DNA from: Caenorhabditis remanei
Lineage: Eukaryota > Nematoda > Chromadorea > Rhabditida > Rhabditidae
Assembly: GCF_010183535.1 (NCBI RefSeq)
Contig: NC_071333.1
Span: 11,468,587-11,532,586, forward strand
DNA length: 64,000 nucleotides
Direction: 5' to 3'
The first letter of the stretch is position 1. The number at the start of each line of letters is the position of its first letter. This document shows, piece by piece, positions 12,806-25,384 of the stretch. A model generated the notes under the pieces. It was not told where the DNA came from. It ran no database searches and was given only the letters and a program-made list of their open reading frames with translations. Position numbers and translations under genes: made by a program.

Positions 12806-15800
12806 TTAGAAGAACATTCCGCATCCGGTACTCTGCTTCTCCGCTTTTCTCAGCATCGCAGTCTTGCACTTATGTGAGATCAAAACTGTTCCGGCTGAAT
12901 TGACCCATGCTTCTCCGTCCCTGAATTGGTATGCCCAATTTAGTTGATGTCATCAATAAGAAATTTTACTCACGATTGCATTGGGAACGAATGATTCCCC
13001 TTGAACACCAATTTCGCGTGTTTTGCTTGTCCGATACATAACGGACTGGCGAGTCCAATCTGCATTTGAGCAATATGGAAGGATGATGTTACTGCGAACA
13101 CTTCAATGGTCTCGTCGTCACATTCTTGTCTATGACTTGCATTGTATGTGGCCCATGGCTGAAAGTTTCTTTTTATAGATAACCATCTTGACGTCATATT
13201 GACATACCTTAACTCCCGCACCCCAATACGGAATGTTGAGAAAGATGAGACCTTCGATGTCAGGAAGGTTGATATGCACGTCGTCTAAATATAGGTCAAT
13301 CCTTTCGTTCAGTCCTTTGCACACTCTTTCGAATACATCCTTGGTTCCAAATGTGAAGAAGAGGAATTTGTTGAGTAATCTGCAATTAGAATCCGTCAGA
13401 AACGAATAACCTTTTTTTTCCAAGTTACCTGCTACTCATTGCTCTTGGAATCGACTCGCGGGTGTTCTGCATTCCTAATGTAACACAAGCATCCACTCCG
13501 ACGGAGACGTAGTTTGTCATTGAAAGTGTTTTGTTGGACTGCAATCGTACTCCCAGCTATAAGATTATGATAGTTTCTGTCTTTTTCTCACTGTCTTCCT
13601 CTACGATTTCATTTACCCATGAGATCCAAACTCAGTCCCTAGATTCTCCCTTCTCTTCTCACAACTGGCCATCCGTCTTTCACTCACTTTTTTCTGGCTT
13701 TCCGCGTCAATTGTCCATCGATCTACGAGTGTAACCTCGGCTTCTTGTATATCCTCCATCAACTACAAAAAACAGGTCTTCGTAATTATCTGATTCCGGG
13801 AGGGAAAACGGTATACACGTACCTTGATGACGTCAATATCGCCGCCGCATTTTTTGCCCCATTTTAACCATCGAGAAAGATCATTACCAGTGCCGAGAGG
13901 TAAAACGGCTACCTAAAATGTGAATAGGTTTTTTTTCGCGGTGAATGGATTTAATTGAAACGGAATTTCGCAAGTTGGTATTTGGATTTGGAATTTGAAT
14001 TGGTATTGGAAACCGCCGAGTAATTGCATTCAACTAACCGGAATGCGACGACTGAGTGTGTCAATTTGATCAAGGGCTGAGCAAATGGTTCCGTCTCCAC
14101 CGGCGATCAGAATACGAACGTCAACTTCTGGATGTTCATCGATCCATCGGAGTGAGGCAGAGATATTTGACTTGAGTACATCTACAACTTGAGCTGGATG
14201 AAGATGTGCTCTGAAGTTGCGAAGAAGTTGTTTTCCTGCTCCGGAGCCACTCTTTGGATTGACAATAACCATGATCGGGCGCCATTTTTCAATATCCGTT
14301 GGTATCTCGATTTTGTCAATGACGGCCTGAAACGGAGATTTGATTAGCATCTAAAACATCCTATTTGTTGGAAACTAACCATTCTCTGATTTCGATTTCC
14401 TGGCTTTCTGGTGGTCACACAGTACGGTGGGATGATAGTCCTCTGCAATCTTCCGAAATCGCAAGAAAGTGTGAATTTAGGTTTACACTTGGTGTGCACG
14501 ACCCTCCAACACCTACAAAATCGTAATATTGAGAATGATACAAAACTATTTCGTTTTCTTTTGTGAAATTTCTATATAATAAAAATTGGCGAAACGGTTA
14601 ATCGTGAAGAAAGTTGAATGATGGCAAAAGTAAGTTACTTTCAAGTATTTCTTGATCAGATAGAATCGTTATCTTGATGAGAGGAACCTGGTTCTTAATT
14701 GCAAATAGTTGGGAGAATCAGAACAAATTTAGAAAATGAGAGAATGAGACACAGATTCTGTGTTTGCGTGCGTGGTTACTTTGAACGGTCAAAAATATAG
14801 ACGGCGTAGGTACAGTAAGATAAGGAAAATCGGTGCGTAGCAGTAATCAGCAACATTGCCCTTTTTTGAACAATTTTTTCCATTCCTAGTACTGATGTTT
14901 GTGTTTAGTTATTTTTTGCCGGAATATATAAAACATAAGTAACCAAAACAGTAACCGAGTTTTTTATAATGTCACGCTCAGAATCGATACAGTCAACAAA
15001 AACCTTATAGCACATGACTGTTCCAAAATGGAAATGGAATAGCACAATGATAATAGATGGAAATAGAGTGAAGACAATTGTTTTAGTTGACCCGTTTGAA
15101 AATGTGAACTCAAGATATCGTAAACACTTCAATTGATAAACGGAATTGGATTGAATGAGGTTATAAGATCAATTACTTTTTTTTCAAGTGGATGGTTCAT
15201 TTTATTTTAAAAAGAGGACTTCATTGATAAGTATCTCCTTCAACCCATTGTGTGAACTATACAAACGAACAAACAATTAGCCGTTTTGACGTCACTAATC
15301 CTTAAAGAATTTTTTGTGGGTAGGTAGAACTACAGGTCCTACAGTCTATTCATAGACACGTTTGTTTAGACTGTGATCGGTTACAATCAACGATTCGGAA
15401 GGCAGATAGGACTAAATGGAATGGTTGATGTATGTTATATGTGTAATGTCCAGTAGCGAGTCGCGAAAAATGCGGCAAAAATGCGATACCACGGAGAGTT
15501 CAAACGACTACAGCTAATCTGTATGTTTCACCTCAACCATACCAGTTAGTTTGAACTAAAAAGAAAAAAGAACGCATTGAACATGTGATCATAATCAGCA
15601 ATTGTTTGAGGAAACTTAAAAATGGGGGAAAATTCAGAAGAACAAGACAGAATGTACGAACAACGAAGACAACAACAGTTCGTTTGACAAATAAATAGAA
15701 ACTGATTTGATAACCAGTAGTCAGAATGAATAGAAGAAATGTTTGGAAATAGGTCTCTACTATTTCGTTTTCACTTTGGAAGCAAAAAAAACTTTATTCT

Positions 15801-18800
15801 TCTCCACACCTCACAAAAGAAGGAAACTGTCAGAAAAGCATCGTACGATCAAATGCGGTTGCTGGGAAATGTCGTAGGAAGACATGCGCAGAGAATCAGA
15901 ATGTCGTAGTGGTGGTCGCAAACATACACAGGACACGATAAACCGGATGGATCAAAAAGGAAGGAGAGAAGAAGACGGACATGCGAAAAGACCGACCTTA
16001 AGGTATTGCCCCTCAGACCGACTGCGCAACAAAACCGTTGCGCCATCAAACCTTAGAATGAACGGCCTTACATTGAAATGATAGCGAGATCCAAATGTTT
16101 TTTTGTTCGTTTCATAGATATCTTCCTTGCGGCTCACTCCTGACTCAACCAAAAGGTGTCATGTGGCAAAGCGGGAAGACAACATGTAGTGGGACTAGCG
16201 GTTGATAATAAGTGCAGATCAATGGGTTAGTTTTCTAGTTTTTTGATTTTCGATTGGGATTTCGTTTATCGTGAGGGAGGAAGACAAAGAACTCAAAAAT
16301 AAGTAAGGTAGGTGACTGATCAGCTAATAGTCATGGCTCACAATAAGTTATTGAAACCCAAACCGTTTGTGTATCTCATGTATGACAACATCGTTGTTCT
16401 CAAATAACGGATCTGTCATACTAAAGTTAACTTGAACGACAAGCACTTTCGTAAAGTTGAGACATTATAGTTACATTCAAATATTAATAACTCACGTCTT
16501 CTAAGTAAAAATACATCAAAATGACGATTTTCTATTGTGACTGCGTTTGACAGTACTTTTATTCAAAACTCACACAAACCAGATTATTATTTAGAATCAT
16601 TCAGTCACGCCGAACATGCATTCTATCGGTTTAAAGTTCGCTGAATATGACAAGAATTTTTAAAAAAGTTTACGAAAAAACGAATTCAAATTATATTCTT
16701 GCAGTAAAAATGAATTTAAGAAATGATTGTTATTCGGAAGTGATAATTATAAGATTTATAGAAAGAAAATGTCTATATAATACATGGTTTGCTAATCAAA
16801 CAGAAGTACAAAAATTTGCAAAGAGTCCAAGAAATCATTGTCCGTTTCAGTCTAGATCTATCGGAAAACTGTTTATAAAAACAGTTTTAATAAATACTTG
16901 AAATACAAAAGCGGAATCAGAATCTCAAACCAAACGTCAAGACACCTAAAAAGATCTAGAAAAAATAACAAAAAAATGCGGAAGAAAACCGATTTTAAAA
17001 GCTAGACGTTGACAGGGAGGGAGATGAATGAGCTCATCCGTTTTATTCCGAAAACCTGCTACATGATCTAAAACCAAAAAATGAAAAGGGACATGACTGT
17101 CCATACTGACGTCGACATTTTCATCACTAATCGTGTGATGACATGCCTAACTATACTGGAATAGCCTTGAATCAACTAACAAATGACCCACGCATTGACT
17201 TAATCTTTTCGGTACGGTTATTTGTGTGATGAGATCTTTGGATATACGTGCTTTGGTCAAAAAATGACGCGGAGAAAACAAAAATAGAGATAGCTGGACC
17301 AAGTTTTCGAGGATGCTAAAGCAGATGGACCTATGGACCAAAAAGCGTGCAAACTGAATCAAATTTAGAATTTGGGCTAACTTTATTAGTATAGAATCAC
17401 GACAAATACATGCATGATTTATAACCATGACGCCAAAAAGTTATACTGTTACTGATTTATTATGCTAGCAGAAATGAATTATTGCGGGGGAAGTAATCCC
17501 TAGTGAGAAGAAGGTAAATGAAAATCTAACTGCCTGGTACAATTTTCATAATCTAGTTGCTACGCATTTCATAATGGGGAAATAAAAAAATAAAGAAGCA
17601 AAACAAGAAGAAAGTGGGCGGATACAATATCCATCCTGTAGCTTTGTCCGACAGGAAATGAATTCTGGTGGCGTTTGCTCTCGAGAGCAGCCAGAGAATG
17701 ATGGAATGGAATGTTTCAGCCTTTCAGCAACATCCAATTTCCTGCCCAATTTTTTTCCAGATCGCCTCTCTCCAGAACTGATGAGGTTTGTTTTCTTTTT
17801 CATCATCTTTCTTAGAATCACCAGATAGAAGGGCTGAATCATGTGACCATGATTTTATTGGAAACGTTCGAAAAAAGTTTGAGGCAACAAGAATGCAACG
17901 ATTGAAATATGGAAAAATGGGGGGTGAGAAAAAAAAAGAAGAGCCTGGAAAATAAGGCAAAACTGTTCGATTTGTTTGCGCACTTTGGTCGCATTTTACT
18001 TGCGGAGGAGAAAGGTAAAAGTGAAAAGGAAAAGCTCACGTGTCGAACAATCAGAGATCGCAGGAAAGACTTAACAGAAGGGGCAAAATACTTTGACTGT
18101 ATTTATTTCCAGACAGATTTTCAAAAATAAGAAAATAAATGCAACGAAAGGCTTCCAGTTACTGAACATTTCGCATAAATAAAATGATGTAAGTTTAAGG
18201 AAAAGAAATTAGAGCAGAAATGGAATGAGGAGGGAAAGTGGCATTTCTAATTCCCTCTGAACTAGTAGGACTCATAAATGTTCTGCCCATATTAGCTATC
18301 GTATAAATGCATCATTTCCTAATCGAGATTTGTAAGAAAACGAGAAGTTAACGTTTTCTAGATTTTCAGTTAGAGAAAATATTAAGAAATGGAGGAGATT
18401 TGTAATGTAAAGAAGAAAGTTTTTGACACAAGCTGGAGTTTGACAATACCATGATTTGGAATGTTATGTTAATGCCTTTTCGGCAATTATTAAAGCTGTC
18501 AGAGGTTTAAGTCTGTAGCATTGCAGAAGTGTGAGTTCAAAAACAATTCCACTTGAGATAAGGCCAATTTCTGGTTAACAGCCACATTGAGGTGTCAAAA
18601 ATGTTGAATTCTCAACGTAAACTCCATAAAAACTAACACGGATGTGTGACAATTTAAATGCAATGAACCTACAAGCGGAGAAAGATAAAAAGACATTCCC
18701 GTGGTTACGACTTTTTCATAGTTGCTCGTAATCAGTGCCATTTTTAGAGTTTCGGGTCATCAAGGTGACGAGAGAATAAAACAGTGAAAACTGACCAAGA

Positions 18801-21205
18801 GCATCGAAAATCTTGAAGTCCAACACCACCACCACACAGTTCTTCGCAAACTTCGCAGAAGAGATCTGCACCAATGTTGCCGCAAATCTGTAAAAATGAG
18901 TAGTTATTTTTTGGAGAGATAATCCAAAACGCATACCCAATGATGGTCGAAGGTTTCTTTTCGGCATAACGTCTGATTCACTTTGCAATGGATCTTTGTG
19001 GAGATTGCACGAAGACAATTAATCTGAAATTGAGAAAAATGAGTACTAAAACTCAGAAAACAAGTCGAAATTTGTTTGAAAGATGTGGAAATATGAAAAT
19101 AAATAGTTTCACTTTCAACACAGTATAAGCGCAGCTTGATTTTTATTTCAGACAAGTACAAGAGTTCAAAAATCGAAATGAGTAGACCTCAGTAATGGCT
19201 TAATTTTACTTGGAGTTGCTAAAAAATGTACCTCATTTGCTTAGTATATCAATGTATTAAAATGAACATGCAAAAGTAAAATTTTAATAGCATTAAACAA
19301 GAGCTGTCTCGATCTATACTAGCTGTAGTTAATTTCAGCAGTAAAGTACTAGCAAATAAACAAACGTATAGAATTTCCAAGCAGCGCAATGTTGATTTCT
19401 TTCATATAAACTATAATTCTGCCTACAACGAGCATAGATAACATAAAACTCGGCGAAAGTTAGTTCGATTTAACATCAAAATGAAACGTTTCAATTCTAT
19501 TCATTTTTTCTGTCTATTCTAAATTAACCACGTTTTGTTATTTCTTCCATTTCTCATGCTTCTCATTCTGCATTCAATCATTCCCTGTTTTTGTTTCTTG
19601 TTTATACTGTTTCATTTGTCGAAGCGGCGAAGAAAACAACTGATTTCCGCTTGTTATTCCTCATATACTATCGATTTCCTCTCCAGGCCCCGTATCCACG
19701 TACAGGTAAACAGTGTGCGGTGAGCGGACCACCAAGAGATCTCCCTCTCATTGTCCCTGCGTCTCCTGTCTCTCTCGCTCTTTTTCTTGTTTTGACCTCT
19801 ACACGTGGCGGGAGATAAACCAATCTCATCGATTCTTCCAGAACGATGAGTCATACATACGGTTTCGTCGTTCACAGTCTCTCATTTTCATTCATTCCTT
19901 TTCTTCCCATATTTTCTTTCTGTTGTTCTAGCGGCGCTTATTGCTTTTTTGTGTATTTCCTTACGAAAAACTTACATTATCCACTTTTAGTAGGCAGTTA
20001 TCACACTCGTAACCCGATACAACGTGCTGCTTACATCCCGAACAGTAGTTGTGTTGTTGCTCGTTTTGCTCGATAGGACTCCAGTAGTGTCCGCCTGAAA
20101 AGTGATGAGTTCATTTCTTGATTTCCGATCACTGATAAGTTTTCTCTACGTCTTTCTCTCTTGATCACAGCTGTTAGGTGCGGTTGACACTCGTTTTTTC
20201 TTTTCTTTTTTTGTTACAGCTAGAAAATAAGAACAAATTAGTGTTTCCCCAAACCGGAAAGGCAATGTTTTGATAATATGAAGAGAGTTGGGTAACTAAG
20301 ATTGTATAAACGTCAATGATTGATATAGCTCTCTGCTAGTATAGGACGTGAACTGTGTTTCAGTTTCTGGGAACGCATAGATTTATTGGTGTAGTATATC
20401 AGTGTCCAGTCTATTTCAGCCTTCTAAAATTATGTTGCCTTTGTGAAGATAATAGATGTTTTTGTGCACTTCAAAACGTGCAAATTGCAAAAACCATAAT
20501 TGTCTCGGGCTGGACCGGGCCGGGTTAATTTCCGAATTTTCACCGGTCCGGTCCGCACGGGTGAAGCGACTTTTTTTTTCTAAAAACATGTTTTTTTCAG
20601 CAGATTGTTTTTTGAAAAAGTGGTTTTTGGGGAATTTTGTGCGAAAATTCGATTGAATTGATGAATTTTATTAGTTCTACAGTGAATTTAGTGATAAAAA
20701 AAGCACTTGAAAATTATTTTTGGGGTGCAAAAAATGTTTTTTAATTTTCCACCCGGGCCGAATAGGTCGGCAAAATTTTCCCTCGGCCCGGCCCGTCAAA
20801 TGACAAGGCAAAAACTGATTTTGTGGAAAAAACTGATTTTCATAGAGACTAAGCTGGAGCAGATTGAATTGATGATTTTTTTTCATCATTTCGAGTGTGA
20901 GATTAACTAATCTGGCATTGTGGCAGACCCATGAGATTAGTTTCATGCATTTCTGCTCAGATATTGTCTCCGATTGAAGCTATTCGTTTTCTCCGACTAT
21001 AATCACGTTTTCAATAAGTTCTTTCTTCGTTTCGCAATTCTAAACGGGTTTTTAATTGAAAAAACTCACTTTTTGATGATGTGTCATTGATAGTTTTTCT
21101 TTTCCGAACTGCCCATAACTTTCGAAATACCCATAACATGAACATTGTAAAAACTATAAATAGTACGGCAGCTAGTAGTTCATCGTACACGTCCATTTCC
21201 ATTTT
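12806..21205 (-). CDS. dgk-2: Diacylglycerol kinase, epsilon type
   Basis: It phosphorylates diacylglycerol to phosphatidic acid at membranes. Coding exons: 21202-21070, 20094-19976, 19023-18937, 18887-18796, 14512-14380, 14326-14039, 13912-13823, 13762-13688, 13556-13429, 13379-13208, 13158-12974 and 12920-12806. They total 1617 nt and 538 residues, closing in phase with a TAA. Residues about 9-30 form an N-terminal membrane segment (LLAAVLFIVFTMF), typical of the epsilon type. Two C1 zinc-finger domains follow (NYCSGCKQH at about 60, and HHWICGNIGAD at about 111 to VVHTKC). The catalytic domain has NPKSGSGAG (about 211-219) and AGGDGT (263-268), then LPLGTGNDLSRW; the accessory domain has LNIPYWGAG. 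CDFG..IIPP between them matches human DGK-epsilon closely. A 4.3 kb intron splits the second C1 domain. A splice acceptor lies 3 nt before the ATG. Confidence 0.93.
14513..18795 (-). other. 4.28 kb intron of dgk-2
   Basis: This is the intron between the two exons encoding the second C1 domain. The open frames inside it have no recognisable domain. It holds a small GCGCAAC/GTTGCGC stem at 16024-16043 and a TGACGTCA site near 15288. No nested gene was recognised. Confidence 0.7.
20500..20815. repeat. GC-rich inverted element in dgk-2 intron 1
   Basis: Two GC-rich blocks (about 20507-20570 and 20750-20806) carry similar CCGGGCC, GGGCCGGG and AATTTTC motifs in opposite orientation. They flank a T/A-rich middle with long T runs. 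The surrounding intron is AT-rich, so this looks like a foldback or non-autonomous DNA element. Ends and target-site duplication are not resolved. Confidence 0.45.
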
Positions 21206-21225
21206 CTGAGGAAGAAATTGAGAAA
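21196..21225 (-). other. Splice acceptor ahead of the dgk-2 start
   Basis: On the minus strand TTTCTTCCTCAG ends at 21206, three bases before the ATG at 21202. That is typical of a spliced-leader acceptor. Confidence 0.6.
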
Positions 21226-24200
21226 AAAGGTAGTTGATTTGTGAAATGTCCTTTAAATGAAGTTCTCAGAGCGACTCTTCATTTCTCGTGTGTGTTGTAA
21301 TGGCATAGATTTTTGGGTGACTAGTTTTCGTGTTTCTATTTGCCATCACCCAGACCTTCCACCGCCGCACTCTCTATATTCCGTGGAGAGAGAGAGGAGG
21401 AGGAATAGCCGCGACGCGCGCCTCAATGCGTTGCGGTTATTCTTCAGTTTTGAATACCAAATAAGAAGATTTTGAGGTTGTGGAACCTGCAAAACAACCA
21501 AAATTTTAGAGTGAATAGGAGGAAATTGGAGAAAATAATTAAATAATACTGTGATGAACTAATACACAGGGGACACGTGGCTGTAGAGCTAACAACAGAA
21601 AAACAAGAGATAGAGAGAAATAGGAAAACGATAGAAGAGAGAAACAGAGATGCGGGTGAGAGAGTGGGTTGTATAGTGCAAGCACCAATACATTGTTATT
21701 AAAAATAATATTGTTATTACGCATAATAGTCACAAGAAGGGTCTCTTTGTATTTGGAAGATTCGAAAATTCCATTGAATGGGTTGAATCAATCAGATTGT
21801 CTACACAAAATAAGAAACCGTTCCGGTCATCACGGACGCCTAACGTCATCGTTTCCATTGCACTACCGGGAGAATAGAAACTGCACGGATAGAAAGATTA
21901 AACAAGGTTTCACATTGAAAATTCCGTAAAGTAAACACAGTCATCAGTCATCAAAATGCAAAAAAAAATTGTGTGCGTGTTGGTGGTTCGTTTGTGTTAT
22001 GAGGGGTTTTATGAAGTCAGAATGTAGGAAGTAGTGTTTTCGAATGATGTTCCGAGTACACAGACAAAACGTTAATTGTGTTGAGGGAGTTTTGTAAATA
22101 TTCTTCTTCTGAGATGTTATTTATCAAATTTAGTTGTCATTAGTTGTGTATGAATTTCTCCCAGTATTCAACATTTTCCTATTTGCTTTTCTGGATCTTC
22201 TTTTTTCCGCTTTGGGTGATGCTGGCCAAATCATGTCATTTTGTTGAAGTGGTTGAGGTCACTCTCCAGATGTCCTCTACAGAAGCTTTCCTCCAGTTTC
22301 ATCTCAACTTTTTCGATGAGCGTGTGTGCACTGCTGATCCAACATGCCTACGGTAGCATTTTTTTCTCGATCATGAAGAAAGTTTTTTTCCCCACATCTG
22401 CTCATTTTTTCGCATTTTCCATGATTTCTTCATGACGCTCTTTTGTTGTATGCCAAATGTCAAATGTGCGCTGAAATAATCTATTCAAAACTAACCACGT
22501 AGAAAATATGAATTCCGAAGAGCTCAAGTCAATTCTTCTCGTTTTCCTTTAATATTTCTCGAATTTCACGCATTCTCTTCGCCGTTGGGGCATTCAGAAA
22601 TGTATTGAATTCATCACGATTCATTCAAAAGACCAGAGCCCAGTCAGCCAAATCCAGCGGCGACGGCTCAGATTAGCATTGTTTCTGCGCCATCCATCCA
22701 TCCATTCTGGCTGGTCGGAATAATCCCCGTAATGCAACGCGATACCTTTTGAGCGGCCCATTCTATGCACTCTAGCCGCCAGTTTTTCTTTCAAGAAGCA
22801 GTTGTTTTATCTGGTTTCTCATCGGTCTTCAAGAATAGTTGTCTTTTTTCTATAGATCAAAACTTCAAGATTGCAATTAACTGGGTGGGTTGTTTCTGTT
22901 TTGGACACTGAAATCAAGAAACTAAAAATGGGCGCTTCTGAAAAGTTTTTTCGTGTGGTAATGTGTTCGAAGTGTTTCTTTCGGTTCACTTAACACGATT
23001 TGTTTCATATGAGAAAATCGCTACTGCTCAACACAAAGAATTGTTCACTGGAATGCACCTCACCTTCATCTCCACCTTCTCATTTCCCATTTCTCTCGTG
23101 CCTCCGTCAAAACCATAAACTAACCGCGTTCAAATACTTTAAACAAACGAGAACTGTATTTTCTCGCTGTGCCTCTTTCGTCTCTCAGCAATCAGTGCAA
23201 TTCAGCGCTCCAAATGCCCGAATTTTGACATTTTTAACCCCCTCAGCCACCATCAACACCACCATCAGCGATTTTCTTGCCTCACTCCCGGAGGCTACTC
23301 CTTTTTTTCCACAAACATCCACAAGGCAATTGTGTGAGTGTGTTTCATTGTGTCACTCACTCCACACTCTTACTTTTTTCTCTCATTTTCACAATTCTCC
23401 TCAACTGTTAGCCACACTCGAACTGTATCTATTTGTCTGTTGTTTGTGTCTCTCTTATATTGAGAAAAACTCTCTCTCTCGTCCATTTCTTTAAAACTCG
23501 AAATGATCTAAATTTGGTTCGGCTCTATACAAATTCTGGTCCCACCCTTCCTGCCATCATGGGCTGATTTTATTTTTGTTTTCAATTGTTCTGATTACTC
23601 ATCACCGCTTTTCTTGTTCCTGTATTCGTCTTTTCTGGGCACAGCAAGAAAAATGACTCATCTAATACATTTCCCCTAGAGTAACGAATCGTCAGTTGAT
23701 AGCGTCAATTGATAAGAAATATTGTTTTATCTGACGTTGCAGTTGTTCTAATCATTTGACTTTTGGCTCTCATTTCCCATATTTTGCTATGTTTCGAGAT
23801 CCTGTTTCTCAATAACCTTTTTATCCAATGACTCATATTCCTTATAGTCTTCCCTTACGGTCGGTACGGTTTTAATTTGAATTCACAAGCGTTCACTCAA
23901 TTCTGACTGTTTCATTTAGCCGTGTTGCCAACTAGAAATCCCGTTTCTCCCTTTTCTCTTTTTCAATCGATCCAGCTTGCGGAAAAAAATGAAATCAAGA
24001 ACCGCAATGAAAAGCCAAATCTTTTTTACCAACAACTAGATTCTAGAAAAACGAAGAAGAAGAAAAAGTGGGCGGAGTAGGGGAAACAGTAGTAGAAAAA
24101 GACAGATAACACGGCGACACTGTTCGACCCTCTCTGTGTGTTTGTCTAATTCTTGTCCATTCTCTCAATCTCAAAAAAAGGCTGCATCGATTATGAAATT

Positions 24201-24499
24201 GCTTTGACAAAAGTTGTTCCCATGAGACCCTCTTTCCTATTTTCCCATTTTCTCGAATGTCTTTTCATCATTTTTGAATGTGTTAGAAAAAGAACGAAAC
24301 CCTTCAAATCTTTGCCCTACGAATGGGTTCGGAAGGTACCCATTTTGGTTTTCCTTCCTCGTTTCCTAAGTCGTATATAATTGCAATTCGCCTGCTTGTA
24401 TTCTGAATCCTTCTTTTCATCTCTCCATTTTCCTGACTAGTTTTCTTTTGGTCTTTACCTTCTTATTCTGAATCTTTCAAGGTCATCTGATTCTTACAG
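21206..24499. other. Divergent intergenic region dgk-2 / rhi-1
   Basis: It should contain the promoters of both genes. From about 22.1 to 24.5 kb the plus strand is rich in T and C (repeated TCTC and TTTC), as expected for outron or 5' sequence of the plus-strand rhi-1. The 164-codon frame at 23000-23494 is pyrimidine-driven and does not start with ATG, so I do not call it a gene. Confidence 0.55.
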
Positions 24500-24506
24500 T
24501 TCAATC
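24490..24506 (+). other. Splice acceptor ahead of the rhi-1 start
   Basis: GATTCTTACAG ends at 24499, seven bases before the ATG. It is probably the spliced-leader site that sets the mRNA 5' end. Confidence 0.6.
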
Positions 24507-25384
24507 ATGTCGGATCACGAGAACACCGCTGAAAACGCCTCCGAGTTCCAATACAAGCAACCACCACAAAAGACGATCGACGAGCTTCTCAGCGCTGACA
24601 AGGTATGAGACAAAAACGTTTTCAGAGCGATATGGCTCCATTTTTAATTGATTTCAATTAAAATTCTATAAAGAGCTATGCCAACAAACCGAATTCCAAT
24701 CCAACACTTTAATCTTTCCGTGGGAAACAAAATTGTTTGGTGGATATAAAAACTAAAATAACGCTTCCAAAACCAACATATTCTAATTTACAGGAGGACG
24801 AATCGTTGAAAGTCTACAAAGAGAAACTTCTCGGACAAGGAACCGTCATCGTCGACGAGAAGAACCCATCCCGTGTGATTGTTCGCTCCGTCGAGTTGCT
24901 ATTCGATGGAAAGGATTCCCAATCGTTTGACTTGTCGGACCCAAAGAAGCTACTCAACTCGGACTTATCTGTCAACATCAAGGAGGGATCCAACTATCGC
25001 CTCAGTTTCTCCTTCCATGTGCAACGAGAGATTGCCTCGGGACTTCAGTAAGTTCTATTCAAAAGAATATGTAATACATATAACAAAATAATTTCTTCCA
25101 GCTACAAGCATAAGGTGAAACGTTCGGGAATTACCGTTGAGAACGAGAAGTACATGATGGGAAGCTACGCTCCAAAACTCGAAATCCAGCAATACAAATC
25201 TCCAAACGAAGAGGCTCCGTCGGGTAAGAATTGCATAAAAATAGAAACAATTTTTTTTTAACAATTTTCTTTTTTTTTAGGAATGATGCATCGTGGAAAG
25301 TACAAGGTTCACTCCAAGATCACCGACGACGACAACAACGTCTACCTTGACTGGCAATGGACGCTCCACATCACCAAGGAGTAA
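24507..25384 (+). CDS. rhi-1: Rho GDP-dissociation inhibitor
   Basis: RhoGDI binds prenylated Rho-family GTPases in the cytosol, masks their lipid tail and keeps them in the GDP state. Exons are 24507-24602, 24794-25047, 25102-25223 and 25281-25384, 576 nt in all, encoding 191 residues, which is the usual family length. The flexible N-terminal regulatory arm has the helix KTIDELLSADKEDESLKVYK. The immunoglobulin-like lipid-binding domain follows, with LLGQG (about 45), IKEGSNYRL, HVQREIASGLQY (about 115), YMMGSYAP (about 140) and the closing strand DWQWTLHITKE. The start is the first ATG after the splice acceptor at 24499. No cysteine-rich, membrane or signal sequence is seen, in keeping with a cytosolic protein. 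It stands alone, with no gene within 1.8 kb on either side. Confidence 0.95.

Noticed and set aside
16024..16043. GCGCAAC/GTTGCGC stem in the dgk-2 intron as a tRNA or miRNA
   Set aside because: Only a 7-bp stem with a 6-nt loop; no tRNA arms and no longer precursor fold seen.
18796..18887. Apparent frameshift in the second C1 domain of dgk-2
   Set aside because: Recounting the exon as 92 nt restores the CEVCEELCGGG frame and the phase to the next exon.
23000..23494. 164-codon plus-strand open frame
   Set aside because: It lacks an ATG start, follows a pyrimidine-rich stretch and shows no domain or splice context; more likely outron sequence of rhi-1.
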